The notes under the pieces are model-generated. The model saw nothing but the letters and a program-made list of their open reading frames with translations. It was not told where the DNA came from and did no database searches. Shown here in pieces: positions 48,750-57,583 of a DNA stretch of 64,000 nucleotides (positions are counted from its first letter, which is position 1; every line of letters begins with the position of its first letter). This DNA comes from an uncultured marine group I thaumarchaeote (lineage in GTDB: Archaea; Thermoproteota; Nitrososphaeria; Nitrososphaerales; Nitrosopumilaceae). The stretch is from contig CACDFH010000001.1 in the NCBI GenBank assembly GCA_902552015.1, positions 32,065-96,064 on the forward strand, read 5' to 3'. The position numbers and the translations under genes were made by a program.

Positions 48750-49970
48750 ATGGTAATCCGAATTGGAATTATAGGTAAAACAAATACTGGAAAAACCACA
48801 TTTTTTAATTCTGCCACTTTAGCTTCTACAGAAATTTCTACATATCCGTTTACAACAAAAAAACCACAAAATGGAACTGCACAAGCAATCACGTTATGTG
48901 TACATATGGAGTTCAATGTTCAATGTGAACCAAATCATTCCAAATGTGTTGATGGATGGCGTTACATTCCAATCGAACTAATTGATTTACCTGGATTAAT
49001 CAAAGATGCATGGAAAGGAAAAGGATTAGGAAATCAATTCCTTTCAATTGCTGCACAATCTGATGCTTTACTACATGTTGTTGATTGTTCTGGAAGTATT
49101 GATGCAACAGGAAAAATTTCAGAACCTGGTTCGGGTGATCCTGTATCTGACTTTGCTGATATTGAAGAAGAGTTGGTAATGTGGTATCAAAAAATCCTTG
49201 AAGGTAATCGTGACAAACTATCTAAAAACATACGTGATGGTGTAGAACAAGTAGATGCTTTAACTGAATTATACCAAGGAATTGGAGTTAAGAAATCTCA
49301 TGTTATTCAAGCCCTCAAAACAACTGGACTTGAAGAAACTGCATTTGATGACTTTGAAATGGGACAGACTAAAGAATTTGCAAAAATCTTGCGTAAAATA
49401 TCAAAACCTACTTTGATAGTTGCAAACAAGATTGATGTTCCAGGTGCTGATGAAAACTTTAATCGTCTTCGTGAACGATATAATGAAGTCATTACCGTTC
49501 CTGCAAGTGCAGACAGTGAATTAACCTTGAGACGTGCTGAACAACAAAATTTGATTAAATATTCTCCTGGCTCTGAACAGTTTGATGTTGTAAAACCTGA
49601 AGATCTAAATGAAAAACAGTCAAACGCACTAAACTTCATCAAGCAAGATATCATGGGAGAATACATGCGTACAGGTGTTCAATTTGCAATCAATGTCACT
49701 GTTTTCAAGCTGCTAAAAATGAATGCTATTTTCCCTGTTGCAGATGAAACAAATCTATCTGACAAGAAAGGACGTGTACTTCCTGATTTATTCTTACTAA
49801 AAGATGGTGCTACTGTAAAGAATCTGGCAAATGAAATTCATACTGATTTATCAAAAGGATTGTTACATGCTAAAGATTTGAGATATAATCTTCGTTTACC
49901 AACACACTATCAATTACGAGATAGAGATGTTATTTCTCTTGTAAGCGCAACAAAGAAATCAACTGGATGA
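48750..49970 (+). CDS. OBG/YchF-like GTPase with TGS domain
   Basis: G1 GKTNTGKTTFFNSATLA, G3 DLPGLIKDAWKGKGLGNQFL, G4 ANKID, and the C-terminal TGS domain (LPDLFLLKDGATVKNLANEIHTDLSKGLLHAKDLRYNLRLPTHYQLRDRDVISLVSA) match the archaeal YchF/DRG-related OBG family. Such proteins bind ribosomes. The next genes are a P-loop-less EF-Tu-like protein and a zinc ribbon, so a translation-linked module is likely. Confidence 0.88.
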   Translation: MVIRIGIIGKTNTGKTTFFNSATLASTEISTYPFTTKKPQNGTAQAITLCVHMEFNVQCEPNHSKCVDGWRYIPIELIDLPGLIKDAWKGKGLGNQFLSIAAQSDALLHVVDCSGSIDATGKISEPGSGDPVSDFADIEEELVMWYQKILEGNRDKLSKNIRDGVEQVDALTELYQGIGVKKSHVIQALKTTGLEETAFDDFEMGQTKEFAKILRKISKPTLIVANKIDVPGADENFNRLRERYNEVITVPASADSELTLRRAEQQNLIKYSPGSEQFDVVKPEDLNEKQSNALNFIKQDIMGEYMRTGVQFAINVTVFKLLKMNAIFPVADETNLSDKKGRVLPDLFLLKDGATVKNLANEIHTDLSKGLLHAKDLRYNLRLPTHYQLRDRDVISLVSATKKSTG

Positions 49971-49979
49971 AATTAGTGA

Positions 49980-50903
49980 ATGTCTATGGAATCTGTAAAT
50001 TTTGTTATTTTGGGTGATCAAGAAATTGCAACTGATTTTGGAAAAAAAGGTACTTCTACTGATTTAACATTATTTGATAGAAAAGAATCTGAAAAAATTT
50101 ACACTTTTGTTACTCCAAACGGTTTTCCTGAAAAAATACAGCCATTATTCCAGGCAATTGCATTGGCCGAATATGTAATATTTCACGTAAATGCACTTGA
50201 CAAATTCACTGGTGAACAAATTATTGCATTAGATGCATTAGGGAAAAAAGATGGAATTCTTTCTCATTCATATGATGTTGATGAAGCAAGATTGGATTTG
50301 ATGATTAAGGGAACTGTACTTGAAGGATACAAAAAAGTTGAACAAGATAAAATTAAAGAAGAGTTGGTAAATTTTCCAACTGCAAAAAAAGATGGCGACA
50401 CAAGTATTGTAATTGATCATACATTTGATGTAAAAGGTGTAGGAACTGTAGCATTAGGAAAGGTTCTATCAGGAAAGATCACTCAGTATGACAAAATTCA
50501 GCATTATCCTTCTGAAATTGAAGCAATGGTAAAATCAATTCAGATGCACGATGACGATGTCAAAGAATCTATATCCCCTGCTCGTGTTGGTTTATCTCTC
50601 AAAAATATCAAACATGATGAGATTACACGTGGTGATGTACTATCTAATGATACATCAATCAAAACTGTAACTGAAATTACTATTGACTTTAAACAAAATC
50701 AATTTTTCAAGGCTACCTTGGCAGAAAATCAAATGTGTCTTGTAAGTGTAGGTCTTCAGATAAAGGCTGCAAAATTTGCATCCATTTCTCCAATGAAATT
50801 AACGTTTGAAAAACCAGTCATCGTAATGCCTGGAGATGTTTGTGTTTTACTAAAACCTGAATCTAACACTGTTCGTATAATTGGTAGCGGTGCTCCACAA
50901 TGA
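49980..50903 (+). CDS. EF-Tu/SelB-like protein lacking a GTPase P-loop
   Basis: The C-terminal two-thirds contain EF-Tu domain 2- and 3-like beta barrels (FDVKGVGTVALGKVLSGKITQYDKIQHYPSEIEAMVKSIQMHDDDVKESISPARVGLSLKNIKHDEITRGDVLS and an ending GDVCVLLKPESNTVRIIGSG). The N-terminal domain has the Rossmann-like outline (VNFVILGDQEIATDFGKKGTSTD...VIFHVNALDKFTGEQIIALDAL) but no GxxxxGK[ST], no DxxG and no NKxD. It is therefore a degenerate translation-factor paralogue that cannot hydrolyse GTP in the usual way. Confidence 0.8.
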   Translation: MSMESVNFVILGDQEIATDFGKKGTSTDLTLFDRKESEKIYTFVTPNGFPEKIQPLFQAIALAEYVIFHVNALDKFTGEQIIALDALGKKDGILSHSYDVDEARLDLMIKGTVLEGYKKVEQDKIKEELVNFPTAKKDGDTSIVIDHTFDVKGVGTVALGKVLSGKITQYDKIQHYPSEIEAMVKSIQMHDDDVKESISPARVGLSLKNIKHDEITRGDVLSNDTSIKTVTEITIDFKQNQFFKATLAENQMCLVSVGLQIKAAKFASISPMKLTFEKPVIVMPGDVCVLLKPESNTVRIIGSGAPQ

Positions 50904-51019
50904 ATCCTGCCAGAGCATGTCCCATATGTCCTGATTGTGGTTCTAAAAAATTTGAAAGACTAGAAGGCGATGGCGTAAAGGTCCGATGTGCAAATTGTAA
51001 AAAAATCATCACTATCTAG
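50900..51019 (+). CDS. Zinc-ribbon microprotein (39 aa)
   Basis: MNPARACPICPDCGSKKFERLEGDGVKVRCANCKKIITI begins at ATG 50900, overlapping the EF-Tu-like stop (ATGA). CPDC and CANC form a rubredoxin-type zinc ribbon, with an extra Cys at CPIC. It is too short for the track. Coupling to the EF-Tu-like gene suggests a ribosome- or RNA-related role. Confidence 0.75.
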   Translation: MNPARACPICPDCGSKKFERLEGDGVKVRCANCKKIITI

Positions 51020-51251
51020 ACAAACATTCTGATAAATCTTCATGAAATTTACTTGCTTGAAAATCATTTAGATTATCATCTCTATTTTCTAGTGCAAATT
51101 TCTCCATTTCATCACATGTCCATCCTTCCCAGATTCTAGGATTTGTAACATTTTTTTCAAACATGTTAATCCCTACAATACTCACAGGAACTACAATTGC
51201 AAAAATTACAATTATTAACATTTTTACAAACTTTGGATTATCTGTAATCAT
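51012..51251 (-). CDS. Small single-TM protein (79 aa)
   Basis: ATG 51251 (MITDNPKFVKMLIIVIFAIVVPVSIVGINMFEKNVTNPRIWEGWTCDEMEKFALENRDDNLNDFQASKFHEDLSECLSR) is preferred to the track start at 51383, which would overlap the ilvC promoter and start. One TM segment (about 10-28) is followed by an outer acidic domain with two Cys that may form a disulfide. No family recognised. Confidence 0.62.
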   Translation of the reverse strand: MITDNPKFVKMLIIVIFAIVVPVSIVGINMFEKNVTNPRIWEGWTCDEMEKFALENRDDNLNDFQASKFHEDLSECLSR

Positions 51252-51299
51252 GAATTTGATTATTGCATAGATTATATAGAATTGACTTTGAGTTTGAAT

Positions 51300-52298
51300 A
51301 TGGCAAAGACATGGAAAGATGAAGACATTAGTCTTGACCCTATCAAAGACCAAACTATTGCAGTAATTGGATATGGTATCCAAGGAGATGCACAGGCAAA
51401 CAATATGAAAGATTCAGGCCTGAAAGTTATTGTCGGTCTAAGAGAAGGTAGTCCAACTTGGAATAAAGCAAAAGAAGATGGTCATCAGGTTATGTCAGTT
51501 GCCGATGCCACAAAACAGGCAGACATTGTTCACATTTTACTTCCAGATATGGTTCAGGCCAAAGTGTACAAAGAAGAAATTGGTCCAAACCTTTCAGAAG
51601 GAAATGCATTATCATTTTCACATGCGGCAGCAATTTACTGGAAATGGATTGACGCACCAGAAAATGTTGATCTAATTATGGTTGCACCAAAAGGTCCTGG
51701 CTCTAAAGTAAGAGAGACGTACCTACAAAACTTTGGAACTCCATCAATTGTTGCAGTAGAGCAAGACAAGACAGGTAAAGCATGGGATAGAACATTAGGA
51801 ATTGCAAAAGCAATTGGTAGTGCACGTGCTGGACTAATTCAAACAACATTCAAAGAAGAAGTTGAAACTGACTGGTTTGGAGAACAAGCAGATTTGTGTG
51901 GTGGTTCTGCATCAATGGTAGTTAACGCATTTGAAACATTAGTAGAAGCAGGTTATCAGCCAGAAATTGCATACTTTGAGGTATTACACGAATTAAAATT
52001 AATTGTAGATATGATTCAAAGATACGGTATTAACGGAATGTGGAGACGTGTCTCTGAAACTGCAAGATATGGAGGACTCACAAGAGGTCCAATGGTTATG
52101 ACATCAGATACAAAAGAAAACATGAAAAAAGTTCTAACAATGATTCAAGACGGAACATTCAACAAAGAATGGATTGATAATTATCAAAATGAAGGTAAGG
52201 CTGCATTTGATAAATACATGAAAGATTTGGATGGTCATCAAATCGAAACTGTAGGAAAACAGATGAGAAAAATGATGTGGCCTGACTCTACTGAATAA
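51300..52298 (+). CDS. ilvC: Ketol-acid reductoisomerase IlvC (class I)
   Basis: The NADPH site is IAVIGYGIQGDAQANNMKDSG, with VAPKGPGSKVRETYLQNFGTPSIVAV, the Mg-binding EVETDWFGEQADLCGG and FEVLHELKLIVDMIQRYGINGMWRRVSETARYGG. The enzyme makes dihydroxy-isovalerate in branched-chain amino acid synthesis. ATG 51300 (MAKTWKDEDIS) fits; the TTG 18 bases earlier is unlikely. Length of 332 aa is typical of class I. Confidence 0.95.
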   Translation: MAKTWKDEDISLDPIKDQTIAVIGYGIQGDAQANNMKDSGLKVIVGLREGSPTWNKAKEDGHQVMSVADATKQADIVHILLPDMVQAKVYKEEIGPNLSEGNALSFSHAAAIYWKWIDAPENVDLIMVAPKGPGSKVRETYLQNFGTPSIVAVEQDKTGKAWDRTLGIAKAIGSARAGLIQTTFKEEVETDWFGEQADLCGGSASMVVNAFETLVEAGYQPEIAYFEVLHELKLIVDMIQRYGINGMWRRVSETARYGGLTRGPMVMTSDTKENMKKVLTMIQDGTFNKEWIDNYQNEGKAAFDKYMKDLDGHQIETVGKQMRKMMWPDSTE

Positions 52299-52301
52299 AA
52301 A

Positions 52302-52724
52302 TTATAATTTTCTTAGTTTTGAAACGCCTTTTGTTATGTGGTCTATGATTATATCTAATGATGTTCCTGGACCAAAGTTTCCTGAAACTCCTGCTTTTTC
52401 TAATGCCTTTTTGTCCTCTTCAGGAATTACTCCTCCGCCTACAACTAGCACGTCTTTGATCTTTTTCTTTTTCAGTTCTTTTACAACTCTTGGAAACAAT
52501 GTTCCGTGAGCTCCATTTAACAAACTTAGGGCAACGGCATCTGCATCTTCGTCTTCGACAATTTGTGCAATTCTATCTGGTGTGGCAAATAATCCTGAAT
52601 AGATTACCTCCATTCCTGCATCTCTAAATGCTCTACATAGAACTAATGCGCCTCTATCATGACCATCTAAGCCTAATTTTGCAACTAGAATCTTGACGCG
52701 TCGTGACTGTGCCTTTTGCTTCAT
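52302..52724 (-). CDS. Methylmalonyl-CoA mutase small subunit, B12-binding
   Basis: The cobalamin-binding motif is DGHDRGALVLCRAFRDAGMEVIYSGLFATPDRIAQ (D-x-H-x2-G), with ALSLLNGAHGTLFPRVV and VGGGVIPEEDKKAL. At 140 aa it is a stand-alone B12 domain that pairs with the large subunit at 53725. This split form is usual in archaea. It is divergent from meaB. Confidence 0.92.
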   Translation of the reverse strand: MKQKAQSRRVKILVAKLGLDGHDRGALVLCRAFRDAGMEVIYSGLFATPDRIAQIVEDEDADAVALSLLNGAHGTLFPRVVKELKKKKIKDVLVVGGGVIPEEDKKALEKAGVSGNFGPGTSLDIIIDHITKGVSKLRKL

Positions 52725-52800
52725 GATTTAATTCTTAAAATTTGGCTTTAAAATCTTTCTTTAATCTAAGATTTTTAATCAAGGACTGAGACCGTTGTGT

Positions 52801-53718
52801 ATGGCGTTACTTCCAGATTTAAAAAAGGCAAAGAGAGGGGCAATTGCAAAAGCCATCTCAATAATGGAAAATGACCCCGAAGAGGCACGTAAGTTAATAA
52901 AAAAAATCTACAAAGTTTCTGGTAAATCAATTGTAATAGGCATAACAGGTCCTGCAGGTGCAGGAAAATCATCTTTGATAAACAGACTGTCCATGGAATT
53001 GAAAAAATTAAAACTAAAGCCTGCTGTTTTGGCTGTAGATCCTACCAGTCATGTCACAGGCGGTGCAATTTTAGGAGACCGTGTTAGAATGACTGAGTCA
53101 ACTGATACTGGTACATACATTCGAAGTATCGCATCTCGTGGGGCAACAGGTGCCATTGCACATTCTGTGAGAAACAGTTTACGAGTACTAGAATATGCAG
53201 GATTTAATCCAATCATAATTGAAAGTGTTGGTGCAGGACAAACTGAAGTTGATATTTCAAAAATTGCAGATATTACCGTTGTTACATTCAATCCCCATAC
53301 TGGAGATAGTATCCAAACAATCAAAGCAGGAATTACCGAAATTGGTGACATCTATTTGGTAAACAAAAGTGATTTAGACGGAGCAACGCAATTGTTTCAG
53401 GCATTGCAAGATTTCATTGGAACTGCTGAAGAAGAGGCTGTAATCCTAAAAACATCTGCAAAGAAAAACAAGGGAATCAAAGAATTAGCATCAAAACTTA
53501 AAGAATTAATGAAGCAAAAAACCAAGGATAAAAAAGATTCAGAAAAATATCGTCTAGAATCTGAGTTGGAAGATATTATTTTAAATAACGTTAGACAGGA
53601 AATTTCAACAATGATTGGCAAAAGTAAGTCCTTTTCATCTTATCTCAAAAAAGTTCAAGACAAAAAAATAGATCCGTTTGAGGCAGCAGACAAGCTGACA
53701 AAAAATTTCATAAAGTGA
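52801..53718 (+). CDS. meaB: MeaB/ArgK G-protein chaperone of methylmalonyl-CoA mutase
   Basis: Walker A GPAGAGKSSLINRL, DPTSHVTGGAILGDRVRM, IIESVGAGQTEVDIS and the G4 NKSD are diagnostic of MeaB. The protein protects and reloads cobalamin in the mutase. It is directly upstream of the mutase large subunit (6-base gap). ATG 52801 is the natural start. Confidence 0.93.
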   Translation: MALLPDLKKAKRGAIAKAISIMENDPEEARKLIKKIYKVSGKSIVIGITGPAGAGKSSLINRLSMELKKLKLKPAVLAVDPTSHVTGGAILGDRVRMTESTDTGTYIRSIASRGATGAIAHSVRNSLRVLEYAGFNPIIIESVGAGQTEVDISKIADITVVTFNPHTGDSIQTIKAGITEIGDIYLVNKSDLDGATQLFQALQDFIGTAEEEAVILKTSAKKNKGIKELASKLKELMKQKTKDKKDSEKYRLESELEDIILNNVRQEISTMIGKSKSFSSYLKKVQDKKIDPFEAADKLTKNFIK

Positions 53719-53724
53719 TAAAAT

Positions 53725-55323
53725 ATGGCAACAAAAAAGAAAACAAAACCTGCACCAAAAGAGTACGTAACTGACTCTAGTATTCCGATTAAACCATTTT
53801 ACCAAAAATCTACAAAAAAGCGACCTAAAGAAGAACCAGGAAAATTCCCATTTACACGAGGAATTCATCAAGGAATGTATCGTGATAGATTTTGGACGAT
53901 GCGTCAGTATGCTGGCTTTGGTGACGCTGCTCAAAGTAACAAACGATACAAGTTCATGTTGGAAAAAGGACAAACCGGAATTTCTATGGCATTTGATTTA
54001 CCAACTCAAATTGGTCATGATCCTGATGCTCCACAAGCAGAAGGTGAAGTAGGAAAAGTTGGTGTATCTATTTCATCACTCAAAGACATGCAAACTGTAT
54101 TCAACGGAATTGAATTAGGAAAAGTTTCTACATCTATGACAATTAACGCAACGGCCTCCACATTACTTGCATACTACATTGCAGTAGGACAATCCCAAGG
54201 ATTTTCAAGTAAACAACTACGTGGAACAACACAAAATGATATACTAAAAGAATACATTGCAAGAAACACCTACATCTATCCTCCAGAACCTTCCATGAGA
54301 ATAATTGGTGATATGATTGGATATTGTGCCACTGAAGTTCCACAATGGTATCCTGTTTCAATTTCTGGCTATCATATTAGAGAAGCTGGTTCAAATGCAG
54401 TACAAGAAATTGCATTCACCATTGCAAATGCTATACAATACATAGAAACCTGTCTTGCCCAAGGACTAAAAATTGATGAATTTGCTCCAAGATTATCATT
54501 TTTCTTCTGTTGCACCATTGAATTCTTTGAAGAGATTGCAAAATTCAGAGTTGCAAGAAAGGTTTATGCAAAAATCCTAAAAGAAAGATTCCACGCAAAG
54601 AATGAAAAATCATTACAGTTAAAATTCCATACTCAAACAAGTGGTGAATCATTAACTGCACAACAACCTGACAACAATATTGTTCGTGTTGCAATGCAAA
54701 CAATGGCTGCCGTTTTAGGAGGAACACAATCACTCCATACAAATTCCCGAGATGAGGCATTAGCACTTCCAACCGAAGAATCTGCAAAAATTGCATTAAG
54801 AACTCAACAGATTGTTGCATCTGAATCTGGTATTACAAAAACAGTAGACCCAATGGCAGGCTCACATTATTTGGAAGAACTATGCGATGAGATTGAAGAA
54901 CAAACTTGGGCATATCTTAAAAAAATTGATAAAATGGGCGGTTCACTCAAAGCAATTGAAAAAGGATTCTTCCAAGCTGAGATAAGACAAAATGCATATC
55001 GTATCAAAAAAGAAGTAGATGATTCCTCACGAGTTTTAGTCGGCGTCAACAAATTTGTTGATGAGGTTGAGGCAAAACAAAAACTACTCAGAATTGACGA
55101 TTCTCTAGGAAGAAAGCAGGAAAAAGCTATCAAAGCATTAAGAAAATCACGTGATAATAAAAAAACAAACAATGCCTTATCAAAATTACAGGCTGCAGCA
55201 GATACAGACCAAAATTTGATGCCATTCATTGTAGATTCAGTCAAGACGTATGCTACAACTGGAGAAATTAGTAATACATTACGAGAAGTATTTGGCGAGT
55301 ATAGGCCAAAAGAGGTATTCTAA
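53725..55323 (+). CDS. mcmA: Methylmalonyl-CoA mutase large subunit
   Basis: The substrate-binding TIM barrel shows FTRGIHQGMYRDRFWTMRQYAGFGDAAQSNKRYKFMLEKGQTGISMAFDLPTQIGHDPD, SISGYHIREAGSNAVQEIAFTIANAIQYI and SLQLKFHTQTSGESLTAQQPDNNIVRVAMQTMAAVLGGTQSLHTNSRDEALALP. No B12 domain is attached (532 aa), so it needs the small subunit at 52302. It interconverts methylmalonyl-CoA and succinyl-CoA in the 3-hydroxypropionate/4-hydroxybutyrate carbon fixation cycle. The N-terminus has a Lys-rich leader (MATKKKTKPAPKE). Confidence 0.95.
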   Translation: MATKKKTKPAPKEYVTDSSIPIKPFYQKSTKKRPKEEPGKFPFTRGIHQGMYRDRFWTMRQYAGFGDAAQSNKRYKFMLEKGQTGISMAFDLPTQIGHDPDAPQAEGEVGKVGVSISSLKDMQTVFNGIELGKVSTSMTINATASTLLAYYIAVGQSQGFSSKQLRGTTQNDILKEYIARNTYIYPPEPSMRIIGDMIGYCATEVPQWYPVSISGYHIREAGSNAVQEIAFTIANAIQYIETCLAQGLKIDEFAPRLSFFFCCTIEFFEEIAKFRVARKVYAKILKERFHAKNEKSLQLKFHTQTSGESLTAQQPDNNIVRVAMQTMAAVLGGTQSLHTNSRDEALALPTEESAKIALRTQQIVASESGITKTVDPMAGSHYLEELCDEIEEQTWAYLKKIDKMGGSLKAIEKGFFQAEIRQNAYRIKKEVDDSSRVLVGVNKFVDEVEAKQKLLRIDDSLGRKQEKAIKALRKSRDNKKTNNALSKLQAAADTDQNLMPFIVDSVKTYATTGEISNTLREVFGEYRPKEVF

Positions 55324-55719
55324 ATGAAAATTGATCATATCGCAATTGCTGTAAATGATGTTGAAGCATCTGCCAAAGTGTACCAAAAAGCACTAGGAAT
55401 TGATGAAATTGAATTTGAAACTGTAGAAACTGAAGGAGTTAAGGTTGCCATTATTCCTATGGAAAATGGACGAATTGAATTAATGCAACCAACCAAAGAT
55501 GATAGTCCAATCAAAAAATTTCTTGATAAAAAAGGTCCAGGCTTACACCACATGGCTTTGGAAACTGATAACATTGATGGTGAAGTTGAACGTATGGAAG
55601 GCTGTGGAGTTCAATTCTTAGGTAAGGTTCGTCCAGGTTCTGCCGGAACAAAAGTTACATTCATTCATCCAAAATCTTTGGAAGGTGTTTTGGCTGAATT
55701 ATGTTCACATCCAAAATAA
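55324..55719 (+). CDS. mce: Methylmalonyl-CoA epimerase
   Basis: A VOC-fold protein, MKIDHIAIAVNDVEASAKVYQKALGIDEIEFETVETEGVKVAIIPMENGRIELMQPTKDDSPIKKFLDKKGPGLHHMALETDNI, with metal ligands His in KIDHIA, GLHHMA and a terminal Glu (GVLAELCSH). It converts S- to R-methylmalonyl-CoA for the mutase. The ATG follows the mutase stop with no gap, so they form one operon. Confidence 0.93.
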   Translation: MKIDHIAIAVNDVEASAKVYQKALGIDEIEFETVETEGVKVAIIPMENGRIELMQPTKDDSPIKKFLDKKGPGLHHMALETDNIDGEVERMEGCGVQFLGKVRPGSAGTKVTFIHPKSLEGVLAELCSHPK

Positions 55720-55734
55720 AAGAGGAAATAGAAA

Positions 55735-56340
55735 ATGGACACTTTTGATGCAATTAAAACAAGACGTGCAATAAAAAAATTTGACAACACCTACAAAATG
55801 AGTGATGAGCAAGTACAATCTTTGATGAAACTTACTTTGCTTTCTCCTACTAGCTATAATCAGCAAAACTGGAGATTTGTCACTGTAACTGATCAAAAAG
55901 TAAAAGAACAAATCCATGTTGCTGCTCGTAATCAGGCCCAGCCATTAGACGGTTCTTTAGTAATCCTACTCTGTGGAAACATGAATGCTTGGAAAGACGA
56001 TCCTATGAGATATTGGAAAAACCATCCTCTTGAAAAACAAGAGCATGTACGAGATGCAATGCACAAAAAATATTCGGACAGTCCTCAAAATAGAAGAGAT
56101 GAGGCAATGCGTTCATGTGGATTTGCTGCACAAACCATCATGCTTGCTGCAAAACAAATGGGTCTTGACTCTTGCCCTATGGTTGGTTTTGAATATGATG
56201 AGATGGCAAAGATCATCAATCTTCCATCAGACCATATCATCGTAATGATGATTGTCGTTGGAAAGGCAGCTTCTCCTGCAGCAGAACGTGGTGGACAATT
56301 ATCATTAGATGAAGTAGTTTTTGAAAACAAATTCAATTAA
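55735..56340 (+). CDS. Nitroreductase-family FMN oxidoreductase
   Basis: The family entry DAIKTRRAIKKFD, SPTSYNQQNWRFV with FMN contacts, SCGFAAQTIMLAAKQMGLDSCPMVGFE and VVGKAASPAAERGGQ are visible. Length of 201 aa is usual for NfsB-like dimers. It is 15 bases after the epimerase gene and may be co-transcribed; a role in the carbon cycle is not evident. Substrate unknown. Confidence 0.88.
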   Translation: MDTFDAIKTRRAIKKFDNTYKMSDEQVQSLMKLTLLSPTSYNQQNWRFVTVTDQKVKEQIHVAARNQAQPLDGSLVILLCGNMNAWKDDPMRYWKNHPLEKQEHVRDAMHKKYSDSPQNRRDEAMRSCGFAAQTIMLAAKQMGLDSCPMVGFEYDEMAKIINLPSDHIIVMMIVVGKAASPAAERGGQLSLDEVVFENKFN

Positions 56341-56394
56341 TCCTTCAAAACATCTACCATGAATTTTTAAATTGAACATTTTCTCAATTCTTGT

Positions 56395-56481
56395 ATGAAT
56401 GACAAACAGGTAATGGGGGTCGTAGTTGTATTAATCAGCATAATTGGTCTCTTTCTAGGCGTAACCAACTTTTTTGGCTAG
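56395..56481 (+). CDS. Single-TM microprotein (28 aa)
   Basis: MNDKQVMGVVVVLISIIGLFLGVTNFFG is a clean membrane helix with a short polar start. A TATA-like TTTTTAAATTG about 25 nt upstream of ATG 56395 supports expression. Such tiny proteins often join larger membrane complexes such as respiratory units; the partner is unknown. Confidence 0.5.
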   Translation: MNDKQVMGVVVVLISIIGLFLGVTNFFG

Positions 56482-56522
56482 TTCAAAAATTGTTAAATCT
56501 ATCAAACTGCCAAAAATAGTAC

Positions 56523-56777
56523 TTGAATCTGTATTTTATTGCACTATTTGTATTGGTAATTGCTATTGCGCCAGGTACTGTATTTGCAGAAACCGTAATG
56601 GATAAGGATGTATTTGCTCCTGGGGCTCAATTTGATTCTAAACCTCTAGATGAGGCTCAGCAAGAAGAAGAGGATTTGACTCAAATTTGGACATATGCAG
56701 TAATCGCTGTAATAGGCATGATTATTGCAAGAATTGCATTTCAGGTTGTTAAGAAAAGAATGTCTAGGTCTACCTAG
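56523..56777 (+). CDS. Exported single-TM protein (84 aa)
   Basis: From TTG 56523: MNLYFIALFVLVIAIAPGTVFAETVMDKDVFAPG..., a signal peptide (cut after VFA), an acidic loop (DEAQQEEEDLTQ) and one TM (WTYAVIAVIGMIIARIAF) with a basic tail. No family recognised. It overlaps the 3' end of the convergent gene by 8 bp. Confidence 0.65.
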   Translation: MNLYFIALFVLVIAIAPGTVFAETVMDKDVFAPGAQFDSKPLDEAQQEEEDLTQIWTYAVIAVIGMIIARIAFQVVKKRMSRST

Positions 56778-57336
56778 TCAGTTTGTTAAAACAATCTGCA
56801 CATAAATCGTCTCTAGTAGTCATTCCACGTGGTAATTTGAAATTAAATTTTCTTACATCTGAAACTGAAAATTTTTGCATGAATCTTTTTAGCTCTTTTT
56901 TACATTTGTAGCATAGGTGTTTTCCTTCTAAAAGGAATCTCAAATTTAATCTGCTAAGAGTTGGTAAATCTGTCACTCCAAAAAACACCATCATGTTTAC
57001 CATGTATGGGTTTTCTGTGATAATTTGATCAAGTTGTGCTCTTTCCCCAGCTATCGCTAAATCAATCATTTCTCTCCATTTATCTCGAAGAATTTCTAGA
57101 TATTCTTCTATCTTTTCGTCCCCTTTTCCTGTTAATTCTATGATTAATTTTTTTTGTCCAAACAGACCTGTGCTGGAACTTGATCTTATCAATTCACTGT
57201 TGTCTAAAATATCTAAAATTTTCACTAGCTCATCTTTTTTTAAATTAACTCCATTTTTTATTCCGCCAAACGTTGTGATGCCTTTTTTTACAGCACCCAT
57301 TACCTTGAGGTCATTGGTATCTAATTCCACAAACAA
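56770..57336 (-). CDS. Hypothetical wHTH-like protein with C-terminal zinc knuckle (188 aa)
   Basis: The N-terminal 85 residues (MGAVKKGITTFGGIKNGVNLKKDELVKILDILDNSELIRSSSSTGLFGQKKLIIELTGKGDEKIEEYLEIL) look like a winged helix with a wing. Four Cys in the C-terminal region (HLCYKCKKEL and DLCADCFNKLTR) form a zinc site. No named family. It could be a DNA-binding regulator. Confidence 0.65.
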   Translation of the reverse strand: MFVELDTNDLKVMGAVKKGITTFGGIKNGVNLKKDELVKILDILDNSELIRSSSSTGLFGQKKLIIELTGKGDEKIEEYLEILRDKWREMIDLAIAGERAQLDQIITENPYMVNMMVFFGVTDLPTLSRLNLRFLLEGKHLCYKCKKELKRFMQKFSVSDVRKFNFKLPRGMTTRDDLCADCFNKLTR

Positions 57337-57347
57337 ATAGAATACTA

Positions 57348-57488
57348 CTATCTTAAAACTTCAGCGGCAAATTCGGTTGCAGCCACGGCTTTTCCTATCA
57401 AGGAGCCAACTAAAATTGTTAAACCTATTGACATCCATAATGTTGGTTGAATGTCGTATGGTCTTGCTGCTTTCTCAAATCTTGACAT
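57348..57488 (-). CDS. Small single-TM protein (46 aa)
   Basis: Missed by the track: MSRFEKAARPYDIQPTLWMSIGLTILVGSLIGKAVAATEFAAEVLR, one TM segment (about 17-36). It is 11 bases upstream of the 188-aa gene on the same strand, so probably its operon leader. No family recognised. Confidence 0.55.
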   Translation of the reverse strand: MSRFEKAARPYDIQPTLWMSIGLTILVGSLIGKAVAATEFAAEVLR

Positions 57489-57583
57489 ATGTCTGAAATT
57501 ATTTATATACAAAATTTAACCGACACGCACTTTGATGACTAGTTCTAATTTTTTTATTCTAAAATTTGAAACAACAAGCCTAA

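Noticed and set aside
49980-50903. Selenocysteine factor SelB
   Set aside because: No GTPase motifs and no other selenocysteine gene in the window.
53635-53973. 112-aa minus-strand ORF across the meaB/mutase junction
   Set aside because: Cys/Phe-rich shadow of two strong plus-strand genes.
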